This document shows positions 11,901 through 23,451 of a stretch of 64,000 nt of DNA, piece after piece. The stretch is from Nezara viridula (taxonomy: Eukaryota; Arthropoda; Insecta; Hemiptera; Pentatomidae). The stretch lies in the NCBI GenBank assembly GCA_928085145.1, contig OV725080.1:144574636-144638635 (forward strand). The letters are read 5' to 3'. The notes beneath the pieces were generated by a model. That model did not search any database, had not been told where the DNA came from, and saw only the letters and a program-made list of their open reading frames with translations. A program made the position numbers and the translations under genes. Numbering within the stretch: position 1 is the first letter of the stretch; the number at the start of each line of letters is the position of its first letter.

Positions 11901-14900
11901 AATTTATTTTTTGTATTAAAAAAAATCTAGGAAACCATAATACTATTCTTATGTTTATTTATACAGACCAAGTTGTCTATTATTAGTTGATTATCCAACA
12001 TTAGAAAATGTTTTATAATGTATCGTAATTATTCATTAAGTGGAAACTTCATTTATGGGTAAAAAGAAAACATAATATATTTGTTGCATGTAATATTTTC
12101 CATACGATTCCCTATTTTTCTTTCTATTTTTTTTTATTTTACAGTAATTATAATCAGTCCACAAGGTCACAAAAATAAGTTGGAAACTCAGAACTCTCAT
12201 CTAAAGTTCGGAAATATTTAGAGCTGTGAGTTCTTCACAGAATGCAGAAGCTTTGAATGATGATCATAATAAACATAACTCATTAGGATCATTTTTGCCT
12301 ACCCAACTTACTCTTTGTGATTGCCAAAATATTATTTAAAAACCTACATATCATTTTATACCATGTATATTTATAAATACAGAATATGCACTAAAAATAT
12401 TGCTTTTAATGTAGACTTTTTTTTTCATTATGGAGGAATATTAAAAAGATATAATAATTATTTTATAAACACAAATGAATTTAAGAATATGACAAATATA
12501 ATATCAAGGTGGAAAGGCGGATGGTATTGTTTTAAGAGTATTAGCACAATAAGAACTGCTAAAATAGTGACACGACAAAGCAATTTATTTGCTTTCTAAT
12601 TTCAACAAATGAATCGTAAAATATTGAACAAATATGCTTTGCCTTAGGAGAACTACCTTGAACAAACTTTATTATCTCTAATTTATCCAGTTATAACGTG
12701 TTCTATGTTTATCTTCAGTAGTGAATTTTTTATTGTTACAATGGGAAGACTAGATGATTTTATGTTTTCTATACAATAAATATACATGATTTCAATCAAA
12801 TTTATTTTCATCAACTCACTGAGAGCTTCTTAATTTTATAAAATAAAGTGTCATGAGACTGTATGAATAGTATAACTATTAATTAACAATTTAAGAAGGC
12901 AGTTTATCTATCATATAAAAAATATTGTTAAATTATAATCAGGATCTAAGATGGATATTACAATTTGTAAATTCAATAGCTAAATTATGTGTAGTCAAAC
13001 TTAATTAAATTATATTAAAGATATTATTATTGTTATATCAGAGAACTAATTCTTTAAAATTCTTTTAGGTTTTTCATATTTTATAAAAATGTTAGGACCT
13101 GCCATTGGATATGCACTGGCATCTCTGTGTCTTAAATTTTATATATCACCAACTTTAACACCAAAAATTGATAACAAAGATCCAAGATGGCTAGGTGCGT
13201 GGTGGATAGGTAATAGTAGAAATAAAAACAATTTTTTTTCTTTATATAGATTAAGAATATTAGAGAAGTAATAATATAATTTTTTTGTATTTTCGAAAAA
13301 AAAATATAAGGTTGGTTGATTCTTGGCTTGGTAATGTTCATATGTGCTTCATTACTTGGTCTTTTTCCCAAAACGCTGCCAAGAGCAGCACTAAGGAGGT
13401 CGCAATCTCAAGACAAAACCAAAGAAGTTGAAGAAATGCCTGCATCACTCCAAGGTAATTCTAGTACCATTCTTACCATTTAATTTTATTTTAAAAATAC
13501 CACTTAAACTGGTCCAATATATATATATAAATATATATATGAGACCTTAAAAAAGTTCAAACTATATCTTTTTGAACATTTCCATGTAGAATATAATGTC
13601 AGTTAAAGGAAAACATCATTAAGTAACATCTTAGAAAATTAAATAACTATGTCCTTTGATAAATTTTCTCACTGTGAATTCCAAACATTCTGCTTTTATT
13701 GAACCTATTTTAAACATATAATAGGACCTATTTTAAACATATAATTTGTGTTTTTGAGGTGGATTTAATAAGTTTTAGCATCGATAAATATAGCTGAAGT
13801 ACTTAAAGTCAAAAGCAAGTACTTAAAACAAAAAAGTTTAGCTCCATTAAATATGTACTTCAGTGACTTTTTCAAATAAACTGACAGTTAGCTTTAAAAA
13901 AAACACAATTGTATCTACCAATTTGTTTTTATAGTAAAAATTAAATTTTATTTCGCATCATATTATATTTTATATACAATAATGAATTAGAATTTAATCA
14001 GTAAGTTAAGAAACTCCACTTGGAAAAATAAAAAAAAAACCAAACAATTTTAAGCACAATAATTTCAGGCAAACCAAAACAACTGATAATTAGAGTTGAT
14101 GAATTTATGAGAGTATACTTCCAAAAGAGGTAACTATCTCAACAAATTGGAAACTTGGTAAATTTTAAATATACTCCGAAAAATGATTTATGGGGTTTCT
14201 CAACTCATCTACTTTTTTATAACTACTGTTAATGTATTTTTTTTTATTAATTTAATATTTCAATTTCTAGACATGTTTCAGACATTTAAACGGCTTATAG
14301 CAAATCGGACACTGATGTGTAACAATTTTGCAGCTGTATTCTATTTCATGGGGTACATGCCCTATTGGGTATTTATGCCAAAATATATAGAAATAATGTA
14401 CAAACAATCTGCATCAAAGGCAAGTCTCATTACAGGTATATATTTGTCAAATTTTATTTCTAACAAGCTTTGGGAATACATTATTTACCTTTTTCTTTTA
14501 TTTTTATTTTTTACTTACCTCATATAATTTACATTTATGTTCAATTTATTTTTATTTCACTACTTTTAGGAACAGTTGGCTTAATTTTCTCTGCAATCGG
14601 TATATTGATTAGTGGATTGGTCATTTCAAAATATAAACCTGGCGCCCGGTCCCTAGCCATGTGGAACGTAATCGTTGGAACGATTTCAGCACTCGGTCTT
14701 GTATCTTATGCATATCTTGGATGTTTAGCAAATGACACTCAAGGGACTATCCTAGCTTCGGGAGAGTAAGCAGATGAAAATATCTACTATTTACATAATC
14801 AATAGTTTAGATACCTTTTCAGGCTCTTAGGAATGATGAATTTTAACTAACGGAACGTAAAAAAAAACCAAAGATAATTCATGGAGAAATGACAAATTTC

Positions 14901-17900
14901 AATTTCAATCCTTAAATTCTTTAATAGGAATATATATAAAAAAATCTGACAGTTTTAAGTCAGTTGACTGATACAGGATAGGTTGGATTTTAAAGATTTT
15001 GAGTTGGGCAACAAAACCTGGTTAAGACTTTCCTACGGAACTCTGGATTCTGTGTTTTAAAGCAATGAAATATATCATTACTGAAACCACTAACAGTTCC
15101 AAGATATAATTTTGGAGGGGGGCTTCAGCCTGGATGTTTTTTTTTTGTATATATTACTTCAGAAGAAAGAAAGAAACTACCTATATGAAATGGTGTCTAA
15201 GTGATTCTTTAAGTCCTATTAAATGTAATTAGATGAACAATAATGGTTTTAGAGGTAATTTTTTTCATAAAACATGGTTATATTTTTCTGTTTTGGAGGG
15301 GGGTTTCAGTCTGAAAGCCCCCATCTCCCGTAAATCCACCTGTAACTGAGATAATTCATGAACCACCCATATTTTGTGATAGCCGCACTATTAAAAAATC
15401 TAATGACATACCATGTAATAAATTAACACATGTCATTATTAATCAAAATTTAAAATATTGTTAGTTATTATAGTCTATGGTAAACTAGAAATCAATTGAA
15501 GAATTAAACAAAGGATAATAGTCTTAGGATCTATCTGAGCAACTCAGATAGTATAAAAACGTTTTAATATTAAAAATTATTGTGGTTAACATTAATATAT
15601 CAGGATGTCCCATAAGTTCTTTCCCTTTTCTTTATTTGTTGTCTAAGGTTAATTTAATGTGTTATATATATGAACCATTCTGCTCTATTACCTTCTTTCA
15701 TCTCTCAAGAAGCCTCATTTGTCCCTCTTTCCAACATTGTGAGACTTGCTTGCAAAATATTCATCAAGGTGTATTTTTATATTGTTTTTGGATTTGTGAC
15801 ATTTATTATGATGAGAATTTTTAAACATAATGGGGCAAGGTCTGTAGAGTATGGAGAATGAGGTAGAACATTCCAATCAAACTGTAAAAGTTTCTGACTT
15901 ATGGCCAATGCAACATGCACCATATTTTTAATTAATACCCTAATATTTAATTATTTTAAACGTAGTTTGTGAGAGTATTTTTAACTACAATATTTTGTGG
16001 GTGTATTTTTAGTTAAAATATTTTGTGGGTGTATTTTAATTTTCTTTGATGTTAATATCAGCTTAGAAGTGATGAAGGTCAAACTTATGTATACAATTTT
16101 TAATAAGTGAGAGATCTACAAACCAGAAATTCTACTCTTCCTCACTAACCCAAAAGGTCTCATTGAGTACAATACTGAGTTAGAATAAGTTTATGGTTGG
16201 CTGAATCTTTTCTTAACTGTTAAACTGAGAGATATTTTTTTCTGAGGCGAGATAAAAGAAAAGTATAGCATCCTCAATCATGTAAATTTAGTAGACTTTC
16301 TTGATAATAATGCATTGTTTGTCTAAGTAAACATGTTTCCTTCATGTTATACTTAATTTGAACATTCCTGCTCGGCTATAATAGTTTCATTAAAATTTAA
16401 TAAACTCATTGTGTCACCAAACTAAAACATAAAACAAATTATTCATTATTTTTCATACAATAATGCATTGAAATCATGATATTTCAAACTGAGTCCACTG
16501 AAAAAACAACCTGTAACTCAATAAATATTTATCTTTTTTTTAAATTATTGTTTTATTATTATTATTTTTAGCTCATAGTGTTTTATTAAGGTATGTATAC
16601 AAATAATTCAAACTAATATAATTTTATCCACCAGATTAAATGCTACTCAAACCTGCAATATGGACTGTAATTGTGATTATGTGAAATATTCACCTGTTTG
16701 TGCTTATGGAAAATCATATATATCTCCTTGTCATGCTGGATGCAAAAGCTCAGAAATTCTAAGCAATGGATCCAAAGTAAATATATATATTTTTGCTCAA
16801 TCTGGTTTTGTTATACAGGGTGTTTAAGGACCTCAAAACAAGAAAAAAAGATTGTCGTTGTTATGAATTATTTACGTTATATTAAGTGAATAAAACATAT
16901 TTATTTGTTCCAACTACTTTATTTATTAAACGTAAACATTAAATTCATATTAAATGTTGTTCAAAGTGATTTCCTTGAGCATTAAGACAGGCTCGGCATC
17001 TTTCTTCAACAGCTTCAGTGCAGAACGGCATATTATGATACTGTTATGAAAACTCTACGAAAGCCTTTTACAAACTGATAAATGTTATAGGGAGTTTCCA
17101 ATGCTAATTCCAAATAGTATTAAACCTTATGTTGCCAATAGTTTTTCTATAGTTATTGCTTAGTTCCAATAGTTATTGTGAATATTGTCTGTCTAATCTA
17201 TCTCCTAAACAAAGCGTTTGCGGGCATACCTTCACCTTGAACTAAATTTAATATGAATCTTAATGTTTAAATTTAATTAATAAAGTAGTTGGAATAAATA
17301 AATAGATTTTATTTATTTCATATAACGTAAATAATTCATAACAACGAAAATCTTTAGGTGTAAACAAAGAGTTTGCGGACATTTTTTCGTTGTTTTGAGG
17401 TCCTTAGTCCATTTTTGCAGTTTGGCCACTTAACCCTGAAACACCCTGTATAAATGCTTATTTTTGAAGTGAATACTAACTCTCTCATGAAATTATTTTG
17501 ACAAAATTAATTGAGTATACTTGTAATATGCATCAACTTGTATAACTTCTTGATTTAAAAATTTCTTGGATATTATAATTTTGAATCATTCATATTACAT
17601 CTGTAATTACAATTACTATATTTTCAATTTAATTATTAACAAAAATGGAAAAAAGTAAGTTAAATTCGTTAATTTTTCAGGTTTACACAGAATGTAGTTG
17701 TGTAAAAGAATTTAATTCTGAAGGTCAGCTTCTACCTCAAATCGCTAACACAGGACCATGTCCGATTGACTGTAAACAAAAATTTTACATATTTCTTGCT
17801 GTCGTATGTTTTCTCAAACTCACAGGAGCAACAGGAAGAGCTTCCAATTTTTTAGTCTCAGTAAGGTAATTTAATAATTGAGAAAAAAATAAACCAAATA

Positions 17901-18439
17901 GATAATACTGAACAGTATTATTTTATGCCTAAAAATATGTTGAATCATTTTCAGATGTATTGAAGAGAAAGATAAACCTGTAGCCCTTGGGTTTGGTCTA
18001 ATGCTGATGAGTATGTTCTCTTTTATCCCATCGCCAATATTCTTTGGATATGTTATAGGTATGTGTATATGAATTATATTCATTTTACTGCCTTTCTAAA
18101 ACAAGTTTTCATAAATTTCATGACATCCACAGATACAACATGCCTCGTCTGGGGTAAAACATGCTCGGGAACAGGGAACTGTTGGCTGTACAATGGTGAA
18201 GCCCTCAGATATATTCTAAACTTTACAGCGACAGGTGATTATTTTTACCTATAAATACTTGTTATTTAACCTATAGCTTTAGGATAACTTTACTAAAATA
18301 ATAAAATATTCAATTTTTAGCTTTTGTGACAGTCGGAATACTGTTTGACTTCGGAGTGTGGTATTATGTTAAAGGCCTCAAAATCTTTGATGAAGACTCA
18401 GAAATGAAGGTTGTCAATGTTGAACAAAATAAGAAATAG
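8728..18439 (+). CDS. organic anion transporting polypeptide (OATP/SLCO family), 12 coding exons
   Basis: A sodium-independent organic anion uptake carrier of the plasma membrane. OATPs typically move bile-salt-like, steroid-conjugate, eicosanoid and drug anions; the substrate here is unknown. Exons: 8728-8962, 10314-10547, 11047-11232, 13069-13209, 13311-13454, 14271-14435, 14570-14765, 16635-16776, 17681-17865, 17955-18058, 18133-18234, 18321-18439. All junctions are GT-AG, the phases match, and the total is 1953 nt (650 aa), close to the family norm. About 12 membrane segments are visible (first at 41-60, last at 612-629). The signature DPRWLGAWWIGWL starts at residue 256. SYMDDN is at 203-208. 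Ten cysteines at 441-512 form the Kazal-like loop, with N-glycosylation sequons at N436 and N478. CLVWGKTCSGTGNC is in exon 11. Introns 1, 3 and 7 are longest. The subfamily is not assignable here. Confidence 0.96.
10314..10547 (+). CDS. OATP exon 2 (residues 79-157)
   Basis: Acceptor is a T-rich run ending TTTTAG. Encodes ITVGNDISQLF, TM2, the typical OATP motif GKRHRPRWIAVG, TM3 and the first long outer loop with sequon N151-I-S. Donor is CAGG|GTAAAC. Confidence 0.93.
11047..11232 (+). CDS. OATP exon 3 (residues 157-219)
   Basis: The acceptor TGTGTTAG|AC is chosen because it alone restores phase with exon 2. The nearby CAG sites at 11050 and 11054 do not. Encodes TM4 and the conserved LGVSYMDDN segment. 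Donor is ATTA|GTAAGT. Confidence 0.88.
13069..13209 (+). CDS. OATP exon 4 (residues 219-266)
   Basis: Encodes MLGPAIGYALASLCLKFY (TM5) and then the OATP family signature DPRWLGAWWIG. Acceptor is CTTTTAG|GTTTTT and donor is GATAG|GTAATA. Confidence 0.95.
13311..13454 (+). CDS. OATP exon 5 (residues 266-314)
   Basis: Encodes TM6 (WLILGLVMFICASLLGLFPK) and the charged cytoplasmic loop TLPRAALRRSQSQDKTKEVE. The acceptor is unusually A-rich (AAAATATAAG|GTTGG), but phase and homology demand it. Donor is CAAG|GTAATT. Confidence 0.92.
13703..13746 (+). repeat. tandem duplication in OATP intron 5
   Basis: ACCTATTTTAAACATATAAT occurs twice in direct succession, about 23 bp apart. Confidence 0.7.
14271..14435 (+). 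CDS. OATP exon 6 (residues 314-369)
   Basis: Encodes DMFQTFKRLIANRTLMCNNF, TM7 and PKYIEIMYKQSASKASLITG, matching the central OATP region. Acceptor is TTTCTAG|ACATG and donor is ACAG|GTATAT. Confidence 0.94.
14570..14765 (+). CDS. OATP exon 7 (residues 369-434)
   Basis: Encodes TM8, GLVISKYKPGARS, TM9 and the start of the large outer loop (CLANDTQGTI). Acceptor is CTTTTAG|GAACAG; donor is GGAGA|GTAAGC with two bases carried over. Confidence 0.94.
15105..15345 (-). repeat. repeat B copy in OATP intron 7
   Basis: Its reverse complement aligns with the copies near 27.5 kb and 59.9 kb. Shared landmarks in order: GGATTTACGGGAGATGGGGG, TATAACCATG, TAATAGGACTTAAAGAATCA, CACCATTTCATATAGGTAGT and CAGGCTGAAGCCCCCC. 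This copy is uninterrupted and so serves as a reference for the nested copies. Confidence 0.75.
15602..15935 (-). pseudogene. mariner transposase C-terminal relic with one terminal repeat
   Basis: On the minus strand the catalytic-domain end reads DWNVLPHSPYSTDLAPLCLK, the mariner motif preceding its third acidic residue, followed in shifted frames by LLER*KKVIEQNGSYI. The element ends in CTTATGGGACATCCTGATA at 15602, matching the orphan tip at 2511. The N-terminal part is missing, and several stops and shifts are present. Confidence 0.75.
15985..16040 (+). repeat. short tandem repeat, ~27-bp unit
   Basis: AATATTTTGTGGGTGTATTT occurs twice in tandem, with a diverged third copy just upstream (GTTTGTGAGAGTATTTTTAA). 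Confidence 0.7.
16635..16776 (+). CDS. OATP exon 8 (residues 434-481), Kazal-like loop part 1
   Basis: Encodes CNMDCNCDYVKYSPVCAYG, then SYISPCHAGCK, with six cysteines at 441, 445, 447, 456, 466 and 470. This is the Kazal-like pattern of OATPs. Acceptor is CCACCAG|ATTAAA; donor is TCCAAA|GTAAAT in phase 0. Confidence 0.95.
16816..17448 (-). mobile_element. mariner-like deletion derivative in OATP intron 8
   Basis: A 633-bp element bounded by TA dinucleotides (16814-16815, 17449-17450), with ends CAGGGTGTTTAAGGACC and, inverted, CAGGGTGTTTCAGGGTT. The inverted similarity continues inward (CCTCAAAACAA, GTTGTTATGAATTATTTACG and complements), with extra bases in the right arm. On the minus strand at about 16940-17035 it retains the transposase C-terminal end EAVEERCRACLNAQGNHFEQ followed by HLI and a stop. 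The rest of the gene is gone, so it is a non-autonomous derivative of a mariner/Tc1-superfamily element. Confidence 0.8.
17681..17865 (+). CDS. OATP exon 9 (residues 482-543), Kazal-like loop part 2
   Basis: Encodes VYTECSCVKEF and GPCPIDC (cysteines 486, 488, 508, 512), then TM10. Two donors are possible at the end. GTAAG|GTAATT is chosen because it keeps phase with exon 10 and gives the family-typical Arg before Cys-Ile-Glu-Glu-Lys-Asp-Lys. Confidence 0.92.
17955..18058 (+). CDS. OATP exon 10 (residues 543-578)
   Basis: Encodes EEKDKPVALGFGLM and FIPSPIFFGYVI, matching the conserved OATP DKS-ALG and IP-PI-FG motifs. Acceptor is TTTTCAG|ATG; donor is TATAG|GTATGT. Confidence 0.94.
18133..18234 (+). 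CDS. OATP exon 11 (residues 578-612)
   Basis: Encodes DTTCLVWGKTCSGTGNC, the conserved outer segment before TM12, and sequon N607-F-T. Acceptor is CATCCACAG|ATAC; donor is GACAG|GTGATT. Confidence 0.94.
18321..18439 (+). CDS. OATP exon 12 (residues 612-650, stop)
   Basis: Encodes TM12 and the short acidic/basic tail KIFDEDSEMKVV, ending at TAG 18437-18439. No C-terminal PDZ-binding motif is apparent (tail ends EQNKK). Confidence 0.93.
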
Positions 18440-18485
18440 TCATGAAGTTTTATTTTGTATATTTGTACTAATTTAATAATATGTT

Positions 18486-18491
18486 AATAAA
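18486..18491 (+). promoter_or_regulatory. polyadenylation signal of the OATP gene
   Basis: AATAAA 47 bp after the stop codon, giving a short 3' untranslated region if used. Confidence 0.6.
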
Positions 18492-20425
18492 TTATATTAT
18501 AACCCAATTAGCATATTTACTTCCTAATGCCATAACTAAACTGGAAATGGGACGAAGTTAAATACTGTAACTATTTTTGTAATATTAAATATTGTAAAGA
18601 TACACAATATGCTTAACAAAGCCACAATGAATTATACCAAATAAACATACAAAACAAAATGGTGTAATTTTTGGTGAGGGACCAAGATGTGTGATCGATG
18701 TATGAAGTGGTTCGAGGCTCCATGCTGAAAGGCTCATAATGAGGAAGAAAAAGAAAACAGGGAAAGAAATAATATTATGGCTTCTTCCCTGGGTTGTTAT
18801 ATCTATTGTGTATTGCTCTAGTTTTTTTCTCCATGGGAATTTTTTTTCTTTCCCATTTTTGCCCTGGAGATAAAAAAAAAACATAACATTGGGAAACATT
18901 TAGATAATATTAATTCTTAATTTTCACTTAATAAGTGTTCACTTGACTAATGACTAAAATAAATTCCCCACTAGGTTGTAAAAGCACAATCTGTTGATAA
19001 GGCTGCCAGAAACAAAGTGGCAAATAAAATATGATGTTTTCTATTCTGAAATTTTCCACTATTGTCTTATTCTGCAAATTTTTCACAATATCTCTTCATT
19101 CCTTTCAGCCAAAATTTTGATTAATTCAGTTGCATCCTTTCAAGTTTTTACACAATATGTCGTTTATCTTATCCAAGTTTCCAGTTTTTAAACATTTCCA
19201 AGTTCTAGTTAATATTTTTTCTTCTCCAGATGTAAGAGTGATCATGTTCACCTCCATCAGTTCTTTTATCTTCCCTTAAAAATCGATTTCAGCAGTTAAC
19301 GTTCATAGCATTGATGACCTATGTGTAAACAATGATGAAATCCAATACAAATGTTCTTACTTTACAATATTCACTAGGCATATTATTAGTAATAAATCGG
19401 TTGTTTTGAAGAGCTATCACTTATATTAAATTGATTGATAGGTTATATTCCAAACTTTGCAAACAATTCAAACTGAACAATATAAATATGAAAACGACAT
19501 TGAAATGTTGCTGCAGCATCATTTATTGTATGCAGTATATCACTGATAACAGAAATTTTGTAGACACCTTATCTCATTACGACTGAGAATTAAACAAACA
19601 AGTCCAAGTGATGCTATTTAAAATACCTTTACAGTTTATTTTTTATAGTGTCCTAGCAAAATTAATAATGTCATTGTTTTACGACTTGGTTGGTGCCAAC
19701 GAACGAGAGATGATGTAGTATTTATATATTTTTTGTTTTGTTTTTTTAATTTTTAAAAATATTATAGAAAAAAACATTATTAAAGAATAATTACTGTACG
19801 AAATGATGAAATTTGATAATGGATCATGCAATGATGCTAGGATACATTTATTTTAAGGGAACCAATTGGTTAATAAAAATACAATTTTTATATATTTACA
19901 GAGAAATATATAACATTAAGGATTATCTATTTAAACCCCACCAATAATTGCAGTCATTACCAGCAACGTAACCAAATACATATTGGTGAACAATAGAAAA
20001 AAAAAATGAAAACGACAACATATTAATCTCAATAAGAAAATATAATAAATTTCATAGTATAGTTATTAAATATTTCGATACATCAAACTTTATAAGTAAT
20101 TGAAATAGTTGAGAAAATTATGTTTCTGATCTAATATAGTGAGTTGTACACAGTCTAAAAACATTAAAATAGACAAATAAATATATTAATATAAATTCTT
20201 CAACTAGATAAATCAACTATAGCTATTTAATTAATTATATATTTTATAGTTATTTCTAAGAGAAAAAATGCTGTAAGGATTTCTAGGCACTAAAACATGA
20301 ATATTTTAGAAAAAAATTATATAAGACATTTTACTAACTGAGTTGCCTCATATCAAAGACTTTTTAAAAAAGGGGGAAAAAAAGCCAATATTTATAAAAT
20401 AGCTTCAATTTAAACCAACTCGATT

Positions 20426-20427
<2 letters not shown>
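18492..20427. other. intergenic, no gene seen
   Basis: Downstream flank of OATP. Several short open frames exist on both strands, but none shows codon structure, motifs or repeats that I recognise. Confidence 0.5.

Positions 20428-20490
<63 letters not shown>
20428..20490. repeat. T homopolymer, 63 bp
   Basis: An uninterrupted run of T. It could be the poly(A) tail of a minus-strand retroposon, slippage expansion, or an assembly artefact. No SINE or LINE body is recognisable to its left. Confidence 0.9.
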
Positions 20491-20492
<2 letters not shown>

Positions 20493-22620
20493 GATTCAAT
20501 TTCAACTTTAACATTCTTAAATAAAATCACCAGAAACAATTTGAATTGAACCTGTATAAAATATAAAACGAAACTCGGTTTTTTTTCCACTTTCTGAAAA
20601 CGATATAGATTTGTCGTTTGATATGATGCCATTCAACAAAGGGTTCAAGAAAAAATTATTTCAATAAAATAAAACAAATTAAAATATTAATTTTAATGAA
20701 AATTATGACGTTAAACATTATAATTTAGTATCGTTTTGTGATATGAATATATTCAAGCAATATTGAAAACAATATCAGATAGGTAAGGATGTCTCCTTAA
20801 TAGAAAATGTCATGTTTTAATCAGAAACTTTCCTTGTATATTTATGTTACAGTATGTCAAAGGAAAAATATTACGGAAAATGCAGGTGTCATTATCTCAC
20901 CTCAAGAAGATCCTCAGAAAATATAACCAATAATAAATTTTGTTAATTATTATCCTAGATTCAAGTATAAATCTGTGGCACCAGTGAAAAGTATGTTAAG
21001 TGCAAGTTTGTGATTTTTTATTGATATCACTAGAAAGATAATTTTTCTCATTTTTTTTGTTTCTACTGGGCTAAGTTATGCGACAGAGATGAACATTCCT
21101 CTGTGAATAATGATTTGAAACTCGAAAATTGAACTGGAACCTGCGAAAATTCCAAACTTCCAATTTTGTTGTTCCATAAATATGATTTTTGCAATTATCA
21201 CACACACAATATGCACAGGTTTTACAGAAATAATAATAATACAACAGAATCAAGGAATGATAAAAAGTAGTTATCATATGGAGCAGTTCTAAGGCAAGAT
21301 GGATAAAGAATACTTGGAGATAGGAAGAAAAGTTGGGATCGAGTGATGCTGAAGTGTACAGAAGATATTTCAATTGGTGAAATTGAAAGACAAAGCAAGG
21401 CGATTGTATGGAAAAAGTTTGATAGGCAGGAATATAAAAAATGTTGCTGATAAAAAAAGCAAACTTCAATTCAGCATAGAAAATGGTTTAAATAGTTAGG
21501 TAAAAGTCCCTGGGAAAAATATGATGAAATATTTCAATAGTTTTTTAGTTATCAATTGTTAAATACGAAGCACACATACAGTTGTAGTCAACGAATGTAA
21601 AAATCAGTAACGGAAAACGAGACTGTTTAAGGAAGAAATGACCAGTGTTAAAAATTCTTCAATGTTTAAAAAAACTCCCTTATTTAACAAGCTTTAAGTG
21701 TAGTAAAAATATTGGTATGTAATTCAGTCTTCTCGGAGAACCAATGTATTCAGCAAAATTAATTACATAGCTTTTATTTTTTTATTCTCTGACCAGGAAT
21801 CTATTGCAATTAATTGATCAATAAAGTGAAATTTTTTATTACATTTCTTGTTAAATATTTAAAAACAAATGTTGCATTTTCAAAAAATAAATATTTAAAA
21901 ATTACTACTCAAAATGACAGTGCTTTTCATATAGATCTTAAACAACCAAAGGAACTGATACTTATGGTATTTAGGATGACTAAATGATTATAATGCTAAT
22001 ATTTATGTTTTCAAAAAAATTATTCAAGCAATAGATAGATTGGTTAATTTTTTTTATAAATGTTTTAAAAATAAACCGATTATCATAAATTTGTTCTGTT
22101 GAAAAATGGAGGTGAATCTCAAATTTTTTTGGCATAAACATCAATTTAATTAATATGAAATTAAAGCTTATTAAACAACAAAACTGCAATTACATATTTA
22201 AGCTTGTTTTCAATGATAGTACTATAATTAACGTAAGGTTGTATGAATGGGAACCCTATGCCTTGCGTTATCTCAAAAATAGTACGTTTTTGGGCTTAAA
22301 GGGAGAACTATCCGGGTCTTGATGTACGCATCAATATCTTCAAGGTCCAATTTGTCCCGCTTCGATCTACAGACCTACCACCGTTCCAGTATTGAAGCCT
22401 AGCAAATTTTTTGTATCGACTTTATTTATTTTAGAAAGAAAAACAAAAGTGGAGATTACTATTCGCTAACCCCCCGTGAAATTTTGAATCCAGCCCATTC
22501 GTGGTGTTTAAGAATGACAGGAGCTTATATTTGGTACAAAACCGATTTCGAGCTTCACTGTAATAATATATGTCGGGATTCTTCTCCACATAATTTTTCA
22601 ATAGACTTTTAGTTCAACAT
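20491..22620. other. intergenic, no gene seen
   Basis: AT-rich. A 132-codon minus-strand frame at 21071-21469 has no recognisable features and low-complexity composition, so it is not called. Confidence 0.5.
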
Positions 22621-22622
22621 TA

Positions 22623-23205
22623 AGGGCCAGTTGTACAATTCACGGTTTAAACCAAGATTTATTTATCTGAGCTTAATCTACCAGAAACAACTCAGCTATG
22701 TTCTCTACCACTTTCGATCGTTGGTAAAAAGTTAAATCTAAACCGAGATATAGAAAGGAAGCAGGAGGTTACTAATAGGTTTTTCTACAGTTCTTTTTTT
22801 GTAAAAGCTTCTCAAGTGTTTGTTTTCGTTTAACGAAAGTCAAAGTTAAAGTAATTTGTATCTATCATAATCTATCACAAAATTCATCATCGGACTAATG
22901 GACAAAATTATTCATCGGAGGACGATACACTCCAATAGTAAAAATGCAATCAATCGAGAAAAGCCTGGTCATCGTCAAAATCTAGCATATCACCTTTTGC
23001 AAGAGAAAAGATAAATAAAAATGATTAGCACAAAGGATACAGCAAAAACACCGTGGAAGGTTATCATAGTTGCCAAAGGTAACCATAGGTAACTAAGTTT
23101 TTCTTCGAAGTAAAGCTTGAGCAACAACGGTCGACCGATCAAGATTAAACTTGTTTTAATCTTAGATAACGCTTAACTAAGTCGGAGCAACTTACCCTAA
23201 AAACA
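22623..23205. repeat. possible inverted-repeat element
   Basis: The left end TTAAGGGCCAGTTGTACAAT with GGTTTAAACCAAGATTTATT is loosely mirrored at the right end by TTAGGGTAAGTTGCTCC (reverse complement) with AGATTAAAACAAGTTTAATC. The interior has no protein similarity. Similarity is weak, so this is only a candidate MITE. Confidence 0.35.
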
Positions 23206-23451
23206 ATATTTTCATTTCCAAAACCTAAACATGTGTTAAGTATCCCTTGGCAACCACTATAGAAATGTAACTTTCAATAATAACTGCACAAGAGCATTCA
23301 GTAATAATCTTGAAATATTTCAAAAATTGATCATTTTTGGCGTTTAAAACGCAGGGTTCGATAGTTCCTTTGAAACTATTCCGGTTATCGATGACTATGT
23401 CAAAGTCATTGAAACAATTTATTTATATAAGGACATATATTATAACAATAG

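Larger units (their letters stand above)
14766..16634. other. OATP intron 7 with inserted repeats
   Basis: An 1869-bp intron carrying a reverse copy of repeat B (15105-15345), a mariner relic (15602-15935) and a short tandem repeat (15985-16040). No other coding sequence is recognisable. Confidence 0.8.

Noticed and set aside
18063..18254. 63-codon frame as a separate gene
   Set aside because: It is OATP exon 11 read through intron sequence on both sides.
21071..21469. 132-codon minus-strand frame
   Set aside because: Aromatic-rich, low-complexity composition, no motif, no splice context or neighbouring exon.
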